In this document: positions 15,803 to 23,812 of the stretch, piece after piece | Position numbering within the stretch: position 1 is the stretch's first letter | Layout of the letters: each line of letters opens with the position of its first letter | Assembly (NCBI GenBank): GCA_963839365.1 | Contig: CAWIUT010000007.1 | Location: forward strand, 62,001-126,000 | DNA: 64,000 nt | From: DASSKA01 sp963839365 | GTDB taxonomy: Bacteria > Actinomycetota > Actinomycetes > Propionibacteriales > Nocardioidaceae | Direction of reading: 5' to 3' | Position numbers and translations under genes: made by a program | Notes under the pieces: model-generated | Seen by the model: only the letters and a program-made list of their open reading frames with translations | Database searches by the model: none | Told to the model about the DNA's origin: nothing

Positions 15803-16936
15803 TCAGCGCGCTGCCAGTCGGCGGGCCGCCTCCGCGACCCGCTCGTCGGTCGCGGTGAACGCGATCCGCACGTGCTCGGCACCGCCGGGGCCGTAGAAGA
15901 CTCCGGGCGCGACCAGGATGCCTTGCTCGGCCAGTCGGGCCACCGTGTCCCAGCCGGGCTCGGAACGGGTGGCCCACAGGTAGAGGGCCCCCTGGGAGTG
16001 GTCGACACGAAAGCCGGAGCTCTCGAACGCCTCCTTCAAGGTGGTACGGCGCGCGGCGTACCGGGCCCGCTGCTCCTCGACGTGCCGGTCGTCGTCCAGG
16101 GCGGCGCGCATCGCGACCTGCTGCGGGCCGGGCATCTGCAGCCCGAGGTTCTTGCGGACGGCGAGCAGCTCGCCGACCACCGCAGGGTCCCCGGCCACGA
16201 AGGCGCACCGGTATCCGGCCAGGTTGGAGCGCTTGGACAACGAGTGCACCGCAAGGATCCCGGTGTGGTCGCCGTCGCAGACCTCGGGATGCAGCACGCT
16301 GAGAGGCGGATCACCCTCCCAGACCATCTCCAGGTAGCACTCGTCGGAGACCAGCAACGCGCCCCGCTCCCGGCACCACGCGACCACCTTGCGCAGGTGC
16401 TCGACCGGGAGCACTCGACCGGTCGGGTTGGACGGCGAGTTCAGCCACACCAGCGACACCCGGGCGGGCCCCACCGAGGTGAGGGCATCGGTGGGCACGC
16501 CGCGCGCGCCGGCGAGTCGGGCGCCGACCTCGTAGGTGGGGTAGGCGAGCGCGGGGTAGGCAACCAGGTCCCCCTCGCCGAGACCGAGATGCCCGGGCAG
16601 GGAGGCGATCAGCTCCTTGGAGCCGATCACCGGCAGCACCGCGTCCGGCGCGAGGCCGGTCACCCCGAAGCGCCGCGCCAGCCAGTCCACGCACGCCTGC
16701 CGGGTGTCGAGCCGCCCCACGGTCGCCGGGTAGCCCGGTGAGTCAGCGGCCTGCCGGAGCGCCTGCTGCACCACCTCGGGGGTGGGGTCCACCGGGGTGC
16801 CCACCGAGAGGTCCACGAGTCCACCGGGGTGCTCACGAGCCCGGGCGGCCGCGGCAGCGAGGTCGTCCCAGGGGAAGGCCGGCAGGGCGGTGGACACACG
16901 GCGCGCCGCCCACCACGGGGCGGGCGGCGCGCTCAT
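15803..16936 (-). CDS. dapC: Succinyldiaminopimelate transaminase
   Basis: The 377-residue class I/II PLP aminotransferase has the Schiff-base Lys in SLSKRSNLAGYR (about 226-237), NSPSNPTGR (about 170) for the aspartate-family signature, and a C-terminal substrate Arg in HVRIAFT. The sequence order matches actinobacterial DapC, which transfers an amino group from glutamate to N-succinyl-2-amino-6-ketopimelate. It follows fdxA by 40 bases on the same strand, the conserved fdxA-dapC pairing in actinobacteria. With dapD and dapE nearby, all three succinylase-branch enzymes lie in this region. Confidence 0.92.
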   Translation of the reverse strand: MSAPPAPWWAARRVSTALPAFPWDDLAAAAARAREHPGGLVDLSVGTPVDPTPEVVQQALRQAADSPGYPATVGRLDTRQACVDWLARRFGVTGLAPDAVLPVIGSKELIASLPGHLGLGEGDLVAYPALAYPTYEVGARLAGARGVPTDALTSVGPARVSLVWLNSPSNPTGRVLPVEHLRKVVAWCRERGALLVSDECYLEMVWEGDPPLSVLHPEVCDGDHTGILAVHSLSKRSNLAGYRCAFVAGDPAVVGELLAVRKNLGLQMPGPQQVAMRAALDDDRHVEEQRARYAARRTTLKEAFESSGFRVDHSQGALYLWATRSEPGWDTVARLAEQGILVAPGVFYGPGGAEHVRIAFTATDERVAEAARRLAAR

Positions 16937-16976
16937 GCAATCAGCCTCAGGAAGCCTCGGGAGACGTCGGGGACGC

Positions 16977-17309
16977 TCAGGCCTCCGCGCCGTTCTGCGG
17001 GAAGGGCAGCGCGGCCACGAGCGAGTGGTCCTTGTCGATCACCCCGAGCTTGGCGGCGCCGCCGGGAGAGCCGAGGTCGTCGAAGAAGTCGACGTTGGCG
17101 TTGTAGTAGTCCTTCCACTGCTCCGGCGTGTCGTCCTCGTAGAAGATCGCCTCCACCGGGCAGACCGGCTCGCACGCACCGCAGTCCACGCACTCGTCGG
17201 GGTGGATGTAGAGCATCCGCTTGCCCTCGTAGATGCAGTCCACCGGGCACTCGTCCACGCAGGCGCGGTCCTTGATGTCGACACACGGCTGGGCGATGAC
17301 GTACGTCAC
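16977..17309 (-). CDS. fdxA: 7Fe ferredoxin
   Basis: The 110-residue protein starts VTYVIAQPCVDIKDRACVDE. It has a 3Fe-4S-type set (C9, C17, C21) and a full 4Fe-4S set in CVDCGACEPVCP, plus EDDTPEQWKDYYNANVDFFD. This is the actinobacterial FdxA/FdxC type, an electron carrier for P450s and reductases in the cytosol. GTG at 17309 has AGGAGG about 6 bases upstream; the frame continues further upstream without coding character. It is the first gene of the fdxA-dapC pair and divergent from the GNAT gene. Confidence 0.95.
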   Translation of the reverse strand: MTYVIAQPCVDIKDRACVDECPVDCIYEGKRMLYIHPDECVDCGACEPVCPVEAIFYEDDTPEQWKDYYNANVDFFDDLGSPGGAAKLGVIDKDHSLVAALPFPQNGAEA

Positions 17310-17405
17310 CTTGGTCCTCCTCGTTGATCTACGGCTTCCACAGCCTAGTATCACGGGCGGGCACACGCTGCCCGACCCCTCTCCGTCCAACGAAAGTACG
17401 CACAG

Positions 17406-18404
17406 GTGAGTACCCGCCACGGTCTCGGCCCACACTGTGTCGGCCGGCGCATCGTGGTGCGCCGACTGCTGCCCGGTGAGCACGGCCCCTCAGGCGGCCC
17501 GGCGATGACCGACCTGCTCGGCGTGCTGGAGTCCTGGTCCGAGGACGCGATGAGCGTGCGTGACGACAACGGGGCGCTCACCACCATCCCGCTGGCGGAC
17601 GTGGTCACGGGCAAGCCGGTGCCGCCGCGACCCTCGGTGCGGCTGCGGGTGAGCGCCGAGGATGCGGAGAGGAGGGCGGTGGCGTCGTGGCCGCCCCTCG
17701 ACCGCGAGCCGCTCGGCGAGTGGCTGCTGCGGGCGGCCGGGGGCTTCAGCTCCCGAGCCAACTCGGTGCTGGCCGTCGGCGACCCCGGTGTGCCGTTCGC
17801 CGAGGCGTTGGCCGTCGTGCGCGGCTACTACTCCGACAGGTCGCTGCCGGCCTGGGCGCAGGTGGTGACCATGTCCACGGCGCATGAGGCGTTCACCGCC
17901 GCCGGCTGGGTGCCGGCTCGGCCAGGTGAGGCGGACACGGTGTTCTCGTTGGGGTCGGTGGCAGCGGCGCTGCGCCGCACACGGCGTGCGGCCCCCTCCG
18001 ACGTACCGGACGTCGACATGACCGCGACCGCCGGCGCGGACTGGCTGGCCGACGACGGTCGCGCGGGCTCCCACCCCGAAGAGGCGACCGGGGTGCTGCA
18101 GGGACCGGAGCAGGTGGGGTTCGCCGCAGTCCACGACGGCCCGCGGGTGGTCGCCAAGGGCCGGATCGCCCGCGGCCGCGACGACGACTGGGCCGGGATC
18201 ACCGACGTATGGGTGGCTCCGGAGCACCGCCGGCGCGGACTCGCGGTCCTCGTGCTCGCGCGGCTGCTGGAGTGGGCCGCCGAACGGGGCGTCACCACGG
18301 CGTACCTGCAGGTGCGCGGCGACAACGAGCCGGCGCTCGCGCTCTACGACCGGCTCGGGTTCACCGCACACCACGCCTACCGTTACCTGGCGCCGCGCCG
18401 CTGA
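17406..18404 (+). CDS. GNAT family N-acetyltransferase (Rv0428c-like)
   Basis: The 332-residue protein has a small N-terminal barrel-like domain (IVVRRLLPGEHGPSGGPAMT) and a degenerate middle GNAT region. The catalytic C-terminal GNAT domain has the acetyl-CoA loop VAPEHRRRGLAVLVL (about 270-285), then VRGDNEPALALYDRLGF. The layout matches actinobacterial two-domain GNATs such as Rv0428c; the acceptor is unknown. GTG at 17406 is the first plausible start. It is convergent with the gene at 18426. Confidence 0.8.
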   Translation: MSTRHGLGPHCVGRRIVVRRLLPGEHGPSGGPAMTDLLGVLESWSEDAMSVRDDNGALTTIPLADVVTGKPVPPRPSVRLRVSAEDAERRAVASWPPLDREPLGEWLLRAAGGFSSRANSVLAVGDPGVPFAEALAVVRGYYSDRSLPAWAQVVTMSTAHEAFTAAGWVPARPGEADTVFSLGSVAAALRRTRRAAPSDVPDVDMTATAGADWLADDGRAGSHPEEATGVLQGPEQVGFAAVHDGPRVVAKGRIARGRDDDWAGITDVWVAPEHRRRGLAVLVLARLLEWAAERGVTTAYLQVRGDNEPALALYDRLGFTAHHAYRYLAPRR

Positions 18405-18425
18405 CCGGTCGCTGGGGCCGGTGGC

Positions 18426-18887
18426 TCAGGCGGGGTCGCCGGCGAGCGTCCGCCGCAGCCAGCCACGCTGCTCGGGAAGCCGCGGCTCGTCCGGGCCGAG
18501 GTCCACGCCGACCAGCGCCTCGTCGGCCTGGGCCACCAGGTGCAGCGTGAGGAAGTGGCCGTCACGTGTAGTGGCCGCCTGCAGCTCGACGTGCCCGTCC
18601 TCGACCAGGAACGAGTGCGCCTCCCAGCCGTCCTGCCGGATGGCCGCCCACGCCAGGCTGAGCCGGTCGGCGACCTGATGGACCGGCTCCTGCGGGGAGA
18701 AGGCGCACAGGCCGGCGACCAGCCGGTCGCGGTCCCCGGTGGCCTCGACCTCGATGCCGGCGAAGGCACCGCTGGAACCCAGTGCCGAACGCAGCCGTTC
18801 CGCGGCCGCGGCCTTCGCCCGCAGAGGGGCCGGAGCAACGTTGCGGTGGAGCCCTTCGCGGAGCTTCTGGAACGACATGAGATCCAT
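18426..18887 (-). CDS. Conserved small protein, paralogue of the 22459 gene
   Basis: The 153-residue protein starts MDLMSFQKLREGLHRNVAPA at ATG 18887, with AGGA eight bases upstream. It shares the core (IEVEATGDRDRLVAGLCAFS, WEAHSFLVEDGHVELQAATT, LTLHLVAQ) with the protein at 22459-22866. The pattern is alternating strands and helices with no membrane segment or obvious active site. Family and function are not recognised. The C-terminal tail (DLGPDEPRLPEQRGWLRRTL) is absent from the paralogue. Confidence 0.7.
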   Translation of the reverse strand: MDLMSFQKLREGLHRNVAPAPLRAKAAAAERLRSALGSSGAFAGIEVEATGDRDRLVAGLCAFSPQEPVHQVADRLSLAWAAIRQDGWEAHSFLVEDGHVELQAATTRDGHFLTLHLVAQADEALVGVDLGPDEPRLPEQRGWLRRTLAGDPA

Positions 18888-18983
18888 GCGCACCATCCTG
18901 CTCAGCGACCGACCACCCAACGGCAACAGACCGGCAACAGCACAGCAACGCTCCAGCCACAGCCACGGCCCAGGGCGTGACCG

Positions 18984-19811
18984 TCAGCCGCGGCAACCGA
19001 TCCGCGCCGAGGGGTCGGCCGGTCCGGGCCGGTCGAACGCGTCGAGCACCCAGGCGATCGCCTGGCGGTCCATGGGGATGAACAGGTGGTCGACGTGGTC
19101 CAGGGGGCACCGGTCCTGCAGCAGGATGTTCGTGCTGTGCGCCCCGGGACGCAAGAACGCGGAGGTGTAGGGAACCACCACCTCGTCGTCCGCGGTCTCC
19201 ACCTGGGTGTAGTCCACGGGGCCGGGCGTCTCGTCGGGTCGGTTGAGCCGGCGCAGGAACCGGGACCCGGCGTGCTGCTGGTCGCAGGCGCGGCACAGCG
19301 GGCCGGCGCCGAACGCGTCGTTGACGTGGGTGCCGTGGTTGGACGGAGCCAGCCCGACCAGGTCCTCCACGTGCCGGCGGCCGCCGAGGTGCTTGATGTA
19401 GTAGCGCGGCATCATCCCGCCCTGGGAGTGCCCGACCATCTCCACCTTGGTGGCACCGGTGGCCGCGAGCACCTTGGTCACGAACCGGCGCAGCTGGTGG
19501 GCCGAGCGCTGGATCCGGCCGGTGCCACGGTTGCCGTAGTCGAGGGAGTACACGCAGTAGCCGTCCCGCTTCAGCGCCAGCGAGAGCCTGTCCAGCAGGG
19601 ACTTCTGGTCTCCGAAGGTGCCGTGCACGATCACCGCGGGGTCCGGCTTCTGCGGGGTGGGCCGGCAGCTCCAGTCGTTGGCGCCGGCCGGCGGCAGGCC
19701 CAGCGTCGGCGCGTCGTACGACGGAGCCGCGGCCGCGGGTGTCCCGACGACCAGCCCGGCGAGCAGGACCCCCGCGAGGGCGGCGGCCATCCGGCTTCTC
19801 GTGAACCTCAT
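18984..19811 (-). CDS. Secreted lipase/esterase (alpha/beta hydrolase)
   Basis: The 275-residue protein has a signal peptide (MAAALAGVLLAGLVVGTPAAAA, cleaved near residue 29). A lipase domain follows, with oxyanion motif VIVHGTFGDQ (about 60), nucleophile elbow GHSQGG (about 127-132), Asp in ETADDEVVVPYTS, and His near DHVDHLF. This order fits secreted triacylglycerol lipases of actinobacteria. Four or more Cys suggest disulfides. It is on the minus strand, between the paralogue gene and a membrane-protein gene. Confidence 0.88.
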   Translation of the reverse strand: MRFTRSRMAAALAGVLLAGLVVGTPAAAAPSYDAPTLGLPPAGANDWSCRPTPQKPDPAVIVHGTFGDQKSLLDRLSLALKRDGYCVYSLDYGNRGTGRIQRSAHQLRRFVTKVLAATGATKVEMVGHSQGGMMPRYYIKHLGGRRHVEDLVGLAPSNHGTHVNDAFGAGPLCRACDQQHAGSRFLRRLNRPDETPGPVDYTQVETADDEVVVPYTSAFLRPGAHSTNILLQDRCPLDHVDHLFIPMDRQAIAWVLDAFDRPGPADPSARIGCRG

Positions 19812-19854
19812 GCAGCGCCAACGAGCCCTGCCGCTGCGGGTTACGCGCCTCGGG

Positions 19855-20211
19855 CTACGTCCGGGGAGCAGCGACCCGGCCGGTCAGCGAGGACACCAGC
19901 ACCACGACCAGGCCCAGCCCGACCGCGATCAGCCCGTAGCCCTCGAGGTCGGCGGCCAGCACGAAGTCCCCCTCCGGACGACCGAGCAGCACGTAGCCGA
20001 GCACCACCAGCCAGCCGAGGGAGTACGACGCGGCGAACCGGCCGGTGGTCATGAAGCGGCGCAGCACCCAGGCGACGTAAAGGGTGACCACGGCGGTGAA
20101 CACCAGCCCCGCCGGCAGGCCGGCCAGCAGGTCCCGGTGTACGGCCACCGACGCGACCCCGACGGCTGCCCCGAGCAGCAGCGCGGCGAGGTGAGCGGAC
20201 AACCGCCTCAC
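19855..20211 (-). CDS. Small four-helix membrane protein (DUF6113-like)
   Basis: The 118-residue protein has about four hydrophobic segments (AALLLGAAVGVASVAV, LPAGLVFTAVVTLYVAWVL, LGWLVVLGYVLLG, LIAVGLGLVVVLVSSL). GTG at 20211 overlaps the mshB stop (GTGA), so the two are coupled. Small membrane proteins of this type accompany mshB in many actinobacteria. The function is unknown. Confidence 0.7.
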   Translation of the reverse strand: MRRLSAHLAALLLGAAVGVASVAVHRDLLAGLPAGLVFTAVVTLYVAWVLRRFMTTGRFAASYSLGWLVVLGYVLLGRPEGDFVLAADLEGYGLIAVGLGLVVVLVSSLTGRVAAPRT

Positions 20212-21113
20212 GCGAGGCCGGCGAACAGATCGGTCTCCAGCCCCTGCTCGTTGGTGGGGCCGGGTCGGCCCTTGGCCAGCCGGTAGAACTCACTGCCCCA
20301 GACGCGGTTGCCGAGGTTGTTGCTGAGCGCGAAGAACGGGCCGTCGACGGTGATCTGGGTGGCGTGGGCGCGCATCGCGGCCAGCTTCGCCTCCACGAAG
20401 TCGTTGGCCTCGATGACCGCGGACAGCTGGCGGTCGGGCGTCACGAACGGGCCCATGTCGCCGTCGGGGTCCATGCCCTCGAAGGTGGTGGTGTCCCCCG
20501 CCTCCCGCAGCCGGCGCAGCCCCTCCCGCATCCGGGACTCGCTCATCGCCGACCAGTAGATCTTGGCGATCTCCCACGGCTCGCCTAGGTCCTCCCGGAA
20601 CGACGGCACGGCCGCCAGCGCCGCGCCGTACGTCGCCACCCGGTGCGCCTGGATGTGGTCGGGGTGCCCGTAGTTGCCGAAGTCGTCGTAGGTGAGCAGC
20701 ACCTGGGGGCGGACCTCCCGGATGATCTCGACCAGGTAGCCGGCCGCCTCGCGCAGGTCGGCGCGCCAGAACGTGCCCTCCTTGACGTCCTCCCCTGCCA
20801 TCGCGTGGCCCTGCTCGTGCCAGACCATCCCCGAGTCGCGGTAGCGGCCCTGACCGCCGAGCAGCCGGTGGTCGGTGACCCCGAGCTCCTTCATGGCGTT
20901 GGCCAGCTCGGTGACCCGGTGCTCGCCGAGCCGGTCCTCCTCGTGCGAGGCGAGGTGCGACAGCTCGGGAACCAGCACCTCTCCCTCCTCGCCGAGGGTG
21001 CAGGTCACCAAGGTGACCTGGGCGCCGCTTGCGACGTACTTGGCCATCGTGGCGCCGTTGGTGATGGTCTCGTCGTCGGGGTGGGCGTGCACGAGCAGCA
21101 TCCGCTTGTCCAT
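20208..21113 (-). CDS. mshB: Mycothiol biosynthesis deacetylase MshB
   Basis: The 301-residue protein starts MDKRMLLVHAHPDDETITNG. The AHPDDE motif (about 10-15) and the second His in YGHPDHIQAH (about 148-157) are the zinc ligands and catalytic residues of the LmbE/PIG-L family. MshB deacetylates N-acetylglucosaminyl-inositol in mycothiol synthesis, the main low-mass thiol of actinobacteria. ATG at 21113 is chosen by family start and length (about 300); the frame extends far upstream as non-coding sequence. It precedes the membrane-protein gene at 19855 by overlap. Confidence 0.93.
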   Translation of the reverse strand: MDKRMLLVHAHPDDETITNGATMAKYVASGAQVTLVTCTLGEEGEVLVPELSHLASHEEDRLGEHRVTELANAMKELGVTDHRLLGGQGRYRDSGMVWHEQGHAMAGEDVKEGTFWRADLREAAGYLVEIIREVRPQVLLTYDDFGNYGHPDHIQAHRVATYGAALAAVPSFREDLGEPWEIAKIYWSAMSESRMREGLRRLREAGDTTTFEGMDPDGDMGPFVTPDRQLSAVIEANDFVEAKLAAMRAHATQITVDGPFFALSNNLGNRVWGSEFYRLAKGRPGPTNEQGLETDLFAGLA

Positions 21114-21157
21114 CCGCCCACTGTATTGCGCCTCGTGGAAGTCCCGGGTCCAGGCGG

Positions 21158-21571
21158 TCAGCGCAACGGCGGGCCGGCCAGCAGCCGCTCGCGCAGCGAG
21201 CCGAGGAACGGCCGGTCCGGGTCCAGCCAGTCCACGGAGTCGAGCTCCTCGGGGCCGAGCCAGCGCAGCGCGTCGTGCTCGTGCGGCACGGGCTCGCCGG
21301 AGCGCAGCTCGGCCACCACGACGCGCAGCCTCAGGCCGGGCCGCACCGGCTGCGAGCCGGGCAGCGCGTCGGTCACGGTGACCGTGCATCCGAGCTCCTC
21401 GGTCACCTCCCGCGCGGCGGCGGCCGCCAGGCTCTCCCCCGGCTCCACCTTCCCGCCGGGCAGCTCCCAGCGGCCGGCCGCCTCGGCGGGACGGGTACGA
21501 CGCGCGGCCAGCAGCCGGCCGTGCGCGAGCACCGCCACGGCGACCACCAGCGCGTCGGGGCGCTGCGTCAC
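21158..21571 (-). CDS. MutT-like Nudix hydrolase
   Basis: The 137-residue protein has the Nudix box, visible as ELPGGKVEPGESLAAAA followed by REVTEELG (about residues 33-56), and a C-terminal LRWLGPEELDSVDWLDPD typical of MutT. It probably hydrolyses 8-oxo-dGTP or related oxidised nucleotides. GTG at 21571 overlaps the stop of the thioesterase gene (GTGA), so translation is coupled. Confidence 0.88.
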   Translation of the reverse strand: MTQRPDALVVAVAVLAHGRLLAARRTRPAEAAGRWELPGGKVEPGESLAAAAAREVTEELGCTVTVTDALPGSQPVRPGLRLRVVVAELRSGEPVPHEHDALRWLGPEELDSVDWLDPDRPFLGSLRERLLAGPPLR

Positions 21572-22413
21572 GCGCGGGCGCGGGCCAGCTGCCGGGACTG
21601 GGCGACCAGCCGACCCTCGGAGTCCCACACCTCGGCGTCCTCCTCGAGGAACCCGCCGGAGAAGTGCGAGGTGGAGATCCGCACGCGCAGCCAGCCGGGC
21701 GCGGGCACCGCGCGCACGTAGGCGGTGAGCTCCAGGGTGGGCGTCCAGCCCGTCACGCCCAGGTCGTAGGCAACCGGCGGCAGCGCGTCCACCGCCAGCA
21801 GCAGCACCAGGGGGTCGGGCTCCCGGCCATCGGCCAGGCGCAGCCAACCCTGCAGCACGCCACGCCCGGACGGCTTGCCGAGCGCCCAGCCCACGCAGTC
21901 CGGGTCCAGGCGCAGGTCGAACCGGGAGAGGATCGGCGCGTTGGCCTTGAAGTCCGCGGGCGCCAGGTCCGACCCCAGGCACCGGTCGGGCTCGGGCAGG
22001 TCGGGCGGGGCGGTGGCGGTGCGCACCTCGGACGTGAGCGTGTCGAGGTCACCGTAGGTGGCGGTGGCCCGCAGCCGCTCCGCCTCCTGCTCCCCGTCGA
22101 CCTGGACCAGGGACGCGGTGCCGGTGGACATGCTCCGTCCGCGCCGCAGCACCTCGGTGCGTACGGTGGCCGGTCCGGGGCGGCTCGCGGACAGGTAGTA
22201 GGCGCTGATCGCGAGCGGGTCGGGGTGCCCGTCGCCCTGGAAGGTGTGGCGCAGCGCGTTGCCGAGCGCGGCGAGCAGCAAACCGCCGTTCACACCCGCC
22301 GCCACCTGCCAGCCCGGGTCGAGGTCGACCGCGTAGCTGCCCGGCCGGCCGGGCTGCGCGGTGAGCGCGATGCCGCGGTCGAACTCCGACGTCTGCTGCT
22401 GTGTGCTGCTCAC
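21568..22413 (-). CDS. Acyl-CoA thioesterase-like double hot-dog protein
   Basis: The 281-residue protein has two hot-dog halves: the first with NGGLLLAALGNALRHTFQ and YYLSASRPGPATVRTEVLRR, the second with WTPTLELTAYVRAVPAPGWL and an Asp-containing EDAEVWDSEGRLVAQSRQLA end. This is the TesB-like architecture of actinobacterial thioesterase family proteins; the acyl chain is unknown. GTG at 22413 is the start. It is coupled to the downstream Nudix gene. Confidence 0.82.
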   Translation of the reverse strand: MSSTQQQTSEFDRGIALTAQPGRPGSYAVDLDPGWQVAAGVNGGLLLAALGNALRHTFQGDGHPDPLAISAYYLSASRPGPATVRTEVLRRGRSMSTGTASLVQVDGEQEAERLRATATYGDLDTLTSEVRTATAPPDLPEPDRCLGSDLAPADFKANAPILSRFDLRLDPDCVGWALGKPSGRGVLQGWLRLADGREPDPLVLLLAVDALPPVAYDLGVTGWTPTLELTAYVRAVPAPGWLRVRISTSHFSGGFLEEDAEVWDSEGRLVAQSRQLARARA

Positions 22414-22458
22414 GCGCTGACCCTAGCGGGCAGCCCTCGGAGCCGGCGCGGACGCAGG

Positions 22459-22866
22459 TCAGTCGACCGGCACCCGCTGGGCGGGGATCCGGGCCTTCTG
22501 CGCGACCAGGTGCACGGTCACGTAGTGGCCGTGCACGCTGTGCCGGGTGGCCGCCTCGAACTCCACGTGGTCGGTGTCCACGATCACCGCGTGCGCCTCC
22601 CACCACGGGTAGCGCAGCCGGTCGTTCCAGACCGACTCCAGGTAGCCGGCGACGTCCTGCGCGGTCACGCCCTCACGGAAGTGGCACAGGCCGATCAGCA
22701 GCTGGTTGGGGTCCGGGGTGGCATCCACCTCGATGTCCTCGAAGAGACCACTGTCGAGCAGCACCTGCTGCAGGGCGGCGCGGACCGGCGCCAGCTCCCG
22801 TTCCGAGCCCGGGAAGGCGTTGATCTGCACGCCTCGGCGCAGGGTGTGGAAGTGCAGCAGCTCCAT
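22459..22866 (-). CDS. Conserved small protein, paralogue of the 18426 gene
   Basis: The 135-residue protein starts MELLHFHTLRRGVQINAFPG. The core IEVDATPDPNQLLIGLCHFR, WEAHAVIVDTDHVEFEAATR, VTVHLVAQ aligns without large gaps to the protein at 18426-18887. No known motif or membrane segment is seen. It is the first gene of a minus-strand run toward mshB. The function is not known. Confidence 0.7.
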   Translation of the reverse strand: MELLHFHTLRRGVQINAFPGSERELAPVRAALQQVLLDSGLFEDIEVDATPDPNQLLIGLCHFREGVTAQDVAGYLESVWNDRLRYPWWEAHAVIVDTDHVEFEAATRHSVHGHYVTVHLVAQKARIPAQRVPVD

Positions 22867-23084
22867 GCGTTCATGATGGCGCCGTCGTCACCGCCGAGGG
22901 AGTCCCGGTTCGGTAAAGGTCCGCAGACGAAGACCATCAAAACGGACTTAGCCGGACGAAACAAAAGTGAAATTTTGCCCCGAAACGCCGCCTGGGCGCC
23001 CCCGCCAGGCTAAAGATCCGCCGTTCGGGGGACACATCAGACATTTTCTCCCCTAAGATCCGGGCCAAGGGAAGGGGAGACATT
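22867..23084. promoter_or_regulatory. AT-richer divergent intergenic region
   Basis: These 218 bases separate divergent genes and are clearly less GC-rich than the surroundings. CAAAAGTGAAATTTTG at about 22961 is an imperfect palindrome (CAAAA / TTTTG arms). The region probably holds promoters for both genes and possibly an operator for the orphan regulator. Confidence 0.45.
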
Positions 23085-23735
23085 GTGCCGGGGGGCGGGG
23101 AAATGGAAATCAACGGGGCTGGCCGTGTGCACGTGGGGGTGGTCGACGACCATGATCTGATGGTCGCCGGGGCTCGTGCACTGATGGCAGCGAAGAACTC
23201 ACCGGCCGTGTTCGCGGCCGGTGCGAACACGGTGGACGCGTTGCTGCGCACCGGGGCGAAGTTCGACGTGGTGCTGCTCGACGTACGCCTGTCGGACGGG
23301 TCGGCAGCCGAGGACAACGTCAACCGGCTCACCGACAAGGGGCTGCCGGTGCTGCTGCACGCCGACCGCCGGCACCGCGAGGCCGCGCCGGTGCTGCACC
23401 GCACCCAGGCCCGGGGGCTGGTGTGGAAGAACGACCCGGCGCGGCACCTGCTCGACGCGATCGTCGCCGTGGCGCGCGGCGACCGTTGGGGGCACGTTCC
23501 CCCACCGTCGGTGGACCTCACGCCACGGGAGCGGGAGGTGCTGCTGCTCTACGTCACCGGGATGAAGTACGCCGCCTGCGCGGCCGCGCTCGACCCACCG
23601 GTGAGCGTGGAGTCGGTGAAGACCTACCTGACCCGGGTGCGGCGCCGGTACGCCGAGGCGGGCAGGCCGGCCTCCACCCGGATGGAGCTGCGCGCCAGGG
23701 CGCTCGAGGACGGGCTGCTGCCGCCGGACCTGTGA
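23085..23735 (+). CDS. Orphan NarL/LuxR-family response regulator
   Basis: The 216-residue protein has a receiver domain with acidic pocket VVDDHD (about 19-24), phospho-acceptor Asp in VVLLDVRLSDG, and conserved Lys in LVWKND. The usual switch Thr/Ser is replaced: the strand reads LPVLLHADRR. A LuxR-type helix-turn-helix (LTPREREVLLLYVTGMKYAA, then SVESVKTYLTRVRRRY) is at the C-terminus. No sensor kinase is adjacent. GTG at 23085 has AGGGGAG five bases upstream; ATG at 23103 is an alternative. Targets are unknown. Confidence 0.85.
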   Translation: MPGGGEMEINGAGRVHVGVVDDHDLMVAGARALMAAKNSPAVFAAGANTVDALLRTGAKFDVVLLDVRLSDGSAAEDNVNRLTDKGLPVLLHADRRHREAAPVLHRTQARGLVWKNDPARHLLDAIVAVARGDRWGHVPPPSVDLTPREREVLLLYVTGMKYAACAAALDPPVSVESVKTYLTRVRRRYAEAGRPASTRMELRARALEDGLLPPDL

Positions 23736-23812
23736 CCGCGTTGCAGGATGGGCAGCATGAACTTCACCCCAGGAACCTGCTCGCCACGCTCACACTTCGG
23801 CGGGGACCCCGA

